A stretch of 7,457 bases of DNA from Caldilineae bacterium (lineage in GTDB: Bacteria; Chloroflexota; Anaerolineae; J102), in contig DUEF01000271.1 of NCBI GenBank assembly GCA_011176555.1, positions 1 to 7,457 of the forward strand. The letters are read 5' to 3'. The notes beneath the pieces were generated by a model. That model ran no database searches. It saw only the letters and a program-made list of their open reading frames with translations, and was not told where the DNA came from. This document shows, in pieces, positions 6,194-7,457 of this stretch; position 1 is the stretch's first letter, and each line of letters begins with the position of its first letter. The translations under genes were made by a program, and so were the position numbers.

Positions 6194-6281
6194 AGTGGCA
6201 AGTAGCAGGTGGCAGGTCCAACGCACCACGGAACACGGAACACGCAAATATCCAATATCCAATCCCAATACCCAGTACCCA
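6194..6281. repeat. Compound 7-bp tandem repeats between gcvT and gcvH
   Basis: Three families of heptamers follow each other. At 6194-6214 are AGTGGCA, AGTAGCA and GGTGGCA. At 6227-6247 are CACGGAA, CACGGAA and CACGCAA. At 6248-6281 are ATATCCA, ATATCCA, a 6-base ATCCCA, ATACCCA and GTACCCA. The second and third families abut in the same 7-base phase. There is no credible reading frame. The tract stops just before the gcvH Shine-Dalgarno. Confidence 0.8.
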
Positions 6282-6298
6282 ACCTCAAGGAGGCTCCC

Positions 6299-6694
6299 AT
6301 GTCCTACACATTCGACGCCAACGCCCGTTACACCGAAACCGACGAATACGCACGCCTGGAAGGTGACGTGGTCGTGTGCGGCATCAGCGATTACGCCCAG
6401 CACTCACTCTCCGACATCGTCTATGTCGAACTGCCCGCCGAAGGCGACATCGTGGCCAAAGGTGACGCCATCGCCGTGGTCGAATCAGTCAAAGCCGCCG
6501 CCGATGTCAGCGCTCCGATTTCCGGCGAAATCGTGGCCGTCAACGAAATCCTCGATGATTCACCCGAGCTGGTGAACGAAGACCCCTTCGGCGAAGCCTG
6601 GTTCTTCAAAATCATCCCCGCCGATCTCGGTGAATTGGACGACCTGATGGACGCAGCGGCCTACGAAGCCTATGTCGTCGAGCGGGAGGCGTAA
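6299..6694 (+). CDS. gcvH: Glycine cleavage system H protein, 131 aa
   Basis: Small lipoyl-carrier protein that shuttles the aminomethyl group from the P-protein to the T-protein and is then reoxidised by the L-protein. The lipoyl-attachment site is Lys65 in VVESVKAAADV (60-70), with the usual Glu62, and the hairpin AAADVSAPISGEIVAVNEIL (66-85) follows. The C-terminal PFGEAWFFKI (96-105) and LMDAAAYEAYV (116-126) are typical. The N-terminal strand DYAQHSLSDIVYVELP (31-46) is also diagnostic. The length is normal. The start at 6299 is fixed by AAGGAGG (6287-6293) five bases upstream; an in-frame ATG at 6209 lies in repeat sequence and is rejected. gcvPA begins two bases after its stop, so the two are cotranscribed and probably translationally coupled. 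Confidence 0.97.
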   Translation: MSYTFDANARYTETDEYARLEGDVVVCGISDYAQHSLSDIVYVELPAEGDIVAKGDAIAVVESVKAAADVSAPISGEIVAVNEILDDSPELVNEDPFGEAWFFKIIPADLGELDDLMDAAAYEAYVVEREA

Positions 6695-6696
6695 GC

Positions 6697-7457
6697 ATGC
6701 GCTACACACCCAACACCGAAGCTGAACGGCGGGCGATGATGGACGTCATCGGCATCGAGGATGTCGCCGAACTCTTCACCGATATCCCAGCCGAACATCG
6801 TTTCCCCGACCTTCAGCTTCCCGACCCCCTCACCGAGATGGAAGTCGTGTGGGAGATGAACGAACTGGCCGGTGAAAACGCCACGATGAGCCAACTCGCC
6901 AGTTTCCTGGGCGCGGGCGCTTATCGCCATTTCGTGCCCGCTGTGGTTGATATGGTGATCAGCCGCAACGAATTCTACACCGCCTACACTCCCTACCAAC
7001 CCGAAATCAGCCAGGGAACCTTGCAGGCCGCCTTCGAATACCAGAGCATGGTCGCGGCCCTGACCGGCATGGATGTGGCCAATGCTTCGCATTACGACGG
7101 CGCCACCGCCGTGGCCGAGGCTGCGATCATGGCCATCAACGTCGCCCGCCTGAAACGCAAGAAGATCGTGATCTCGCCCTCCGTCAACCCCATGTACCGC
7201 CAGGTTCTGCGCACCTACACGCAGGGTATGGGCCTCGACATCGTGGGCGATGAGAAAAACGAGAACGACTTCCACGCTTTACTCGACCTCTGTGATAACG
7301 ACACCGCCGCGGTCATCGTCCAGAACCCCGATTTCCTGGGCCAGCTTCACAGTCCCGAAGAAATGCAAGACCTGGCCGACGCCGTGCACGCCCACAAAGC
7401 GCTACTCGTCGTCGCCACCGACCCCATCGCCCTGGGGCTGTTCACCCCGCCCGGCCA
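6697..7457 (+). CDS. gcvPA: Glycine dehydrogenase (decarboxylating) subunit 1, N-terminal part
   Basis: Alpha subunit of the two-subunit (split) P-protein, a PLP enzyme that decarboxylates glycine and loads the aminomethyl group on lipoyl-GcvH. Read from the ATG at 6697, the frame is open to the window end (253 codons plus two bases), against roughly 440-450 residues for the full subunit. Diagnostic stretches are RYTPNTEAERRAMMDVIGI (2-20), FLGAGAYRHFVPAVVDMVISR (70-90), FYTAYTPYQPEISQGTLQA (93-111), YQSMVAALTGMDVANASHYDG (115-135) and PSVNPMYRQVLRTY (161-174). The PLP-binding Lys belongs to subunit 2, so it is not expected here. GGGAGG (6684-6689), inside the end of gcvH, serves as the Shine-Dalgarno seven bases upstream. 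The beta subunit gcvPB would be expected next, outside the window. Confidence 0.96.
   Translation, partial: MRYTPNTEAERRAMMDVIGIEDVAELFTDIPAEHRFPDLQLPDPLTEMEVVWEMNELAGENATMSQLASFLGAGAYRHFVPAVVDMVISRNEFYTAYTPYQPEISQGTLQAAFEYQSMVAALTGMDVANASHYDGATAVAEAAIMAINVARLKRKKIVISPSVNPMYRQVLRTYTQGMGLDIVGDEKNENDFHALLDLCDNDTAAVIVQNPDFLGQLHSPEEMQDLADAVHAHKALLVVATDPIALGLFTPPG

Noticed and set aside
5021..6403. Long open frame (460 codons) on the minus strand across gcvT and the repeat-filled gap
   Set aside because: It is antisense to the clearly recognised gcvT and runs through intergenic repeats. The protein has no family features.

Overview
The window looks like chromosomal DNA from a fairly GC-rich bacterium. 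Chloroflexota (Anaerolineae/Caldilineae-like) is my best guess. That guess rests on TPR-CHAT and caspase-type proteases beside a split glycine dehydrogenase, and on intergenic repeats of the GTCATTGCGAG, GTCATTTCGACG and CCTGTCCTGAGCGAAG types. It is an inference from style and not a marker-gene assignment.

Layout. Two gene blocks diverge from a short control region at about 4480-4570. To the left, on the minus strand and in order of transcription, lie a clostripain-like C11 peptidase (4384-3134), a TPR-CHAT protease (2955-493) and the N-terminal part of a caspase-like C14 peptidase (358 to the window edge). All three belong to clan CD of the cysteine peptidases, and the expected catalytic His and Cys can be read in each, except for the caspase Cys, which lies outside the window. 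The gaps between them (178 and 134 bp) each hold a foldable inverted-repeat element.

To the right, on the plus strand, is a glycine cleavage operon: a well-spaced sigma-70-type promoter, a tandem glycine riboswitch (about 4588-4811), an intrinsic-terminator-like hairpin (4814-4850), a repeat element in the leader, then gcvT (5057-6160), gcvH (6299-6694) and the start of gcvPA (6697 to the edge). The gcvT-gcvH gap of 138 bp is filled with repeat sequence, including three consecutive families of 7-bp tandem repeats.

How the genes work together. GcvT, GcvH and the split P-protein form the glycine cleavage system, here under glycine sensing by RNA. The protease trio has no assigned pathway. The gene set suggests a proteolytic signalling or cell-suicide module in which one protease activates another. 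A polyarginine stretch between the TPR and CHAT parts of the middle protein is a plausible cut site for an Arg-specific clostripain or caspase. That cascade is the most interesting hypothesis in the window, and it is inference. The two blocks appear unrelated in function and share only the divergent promoter region.
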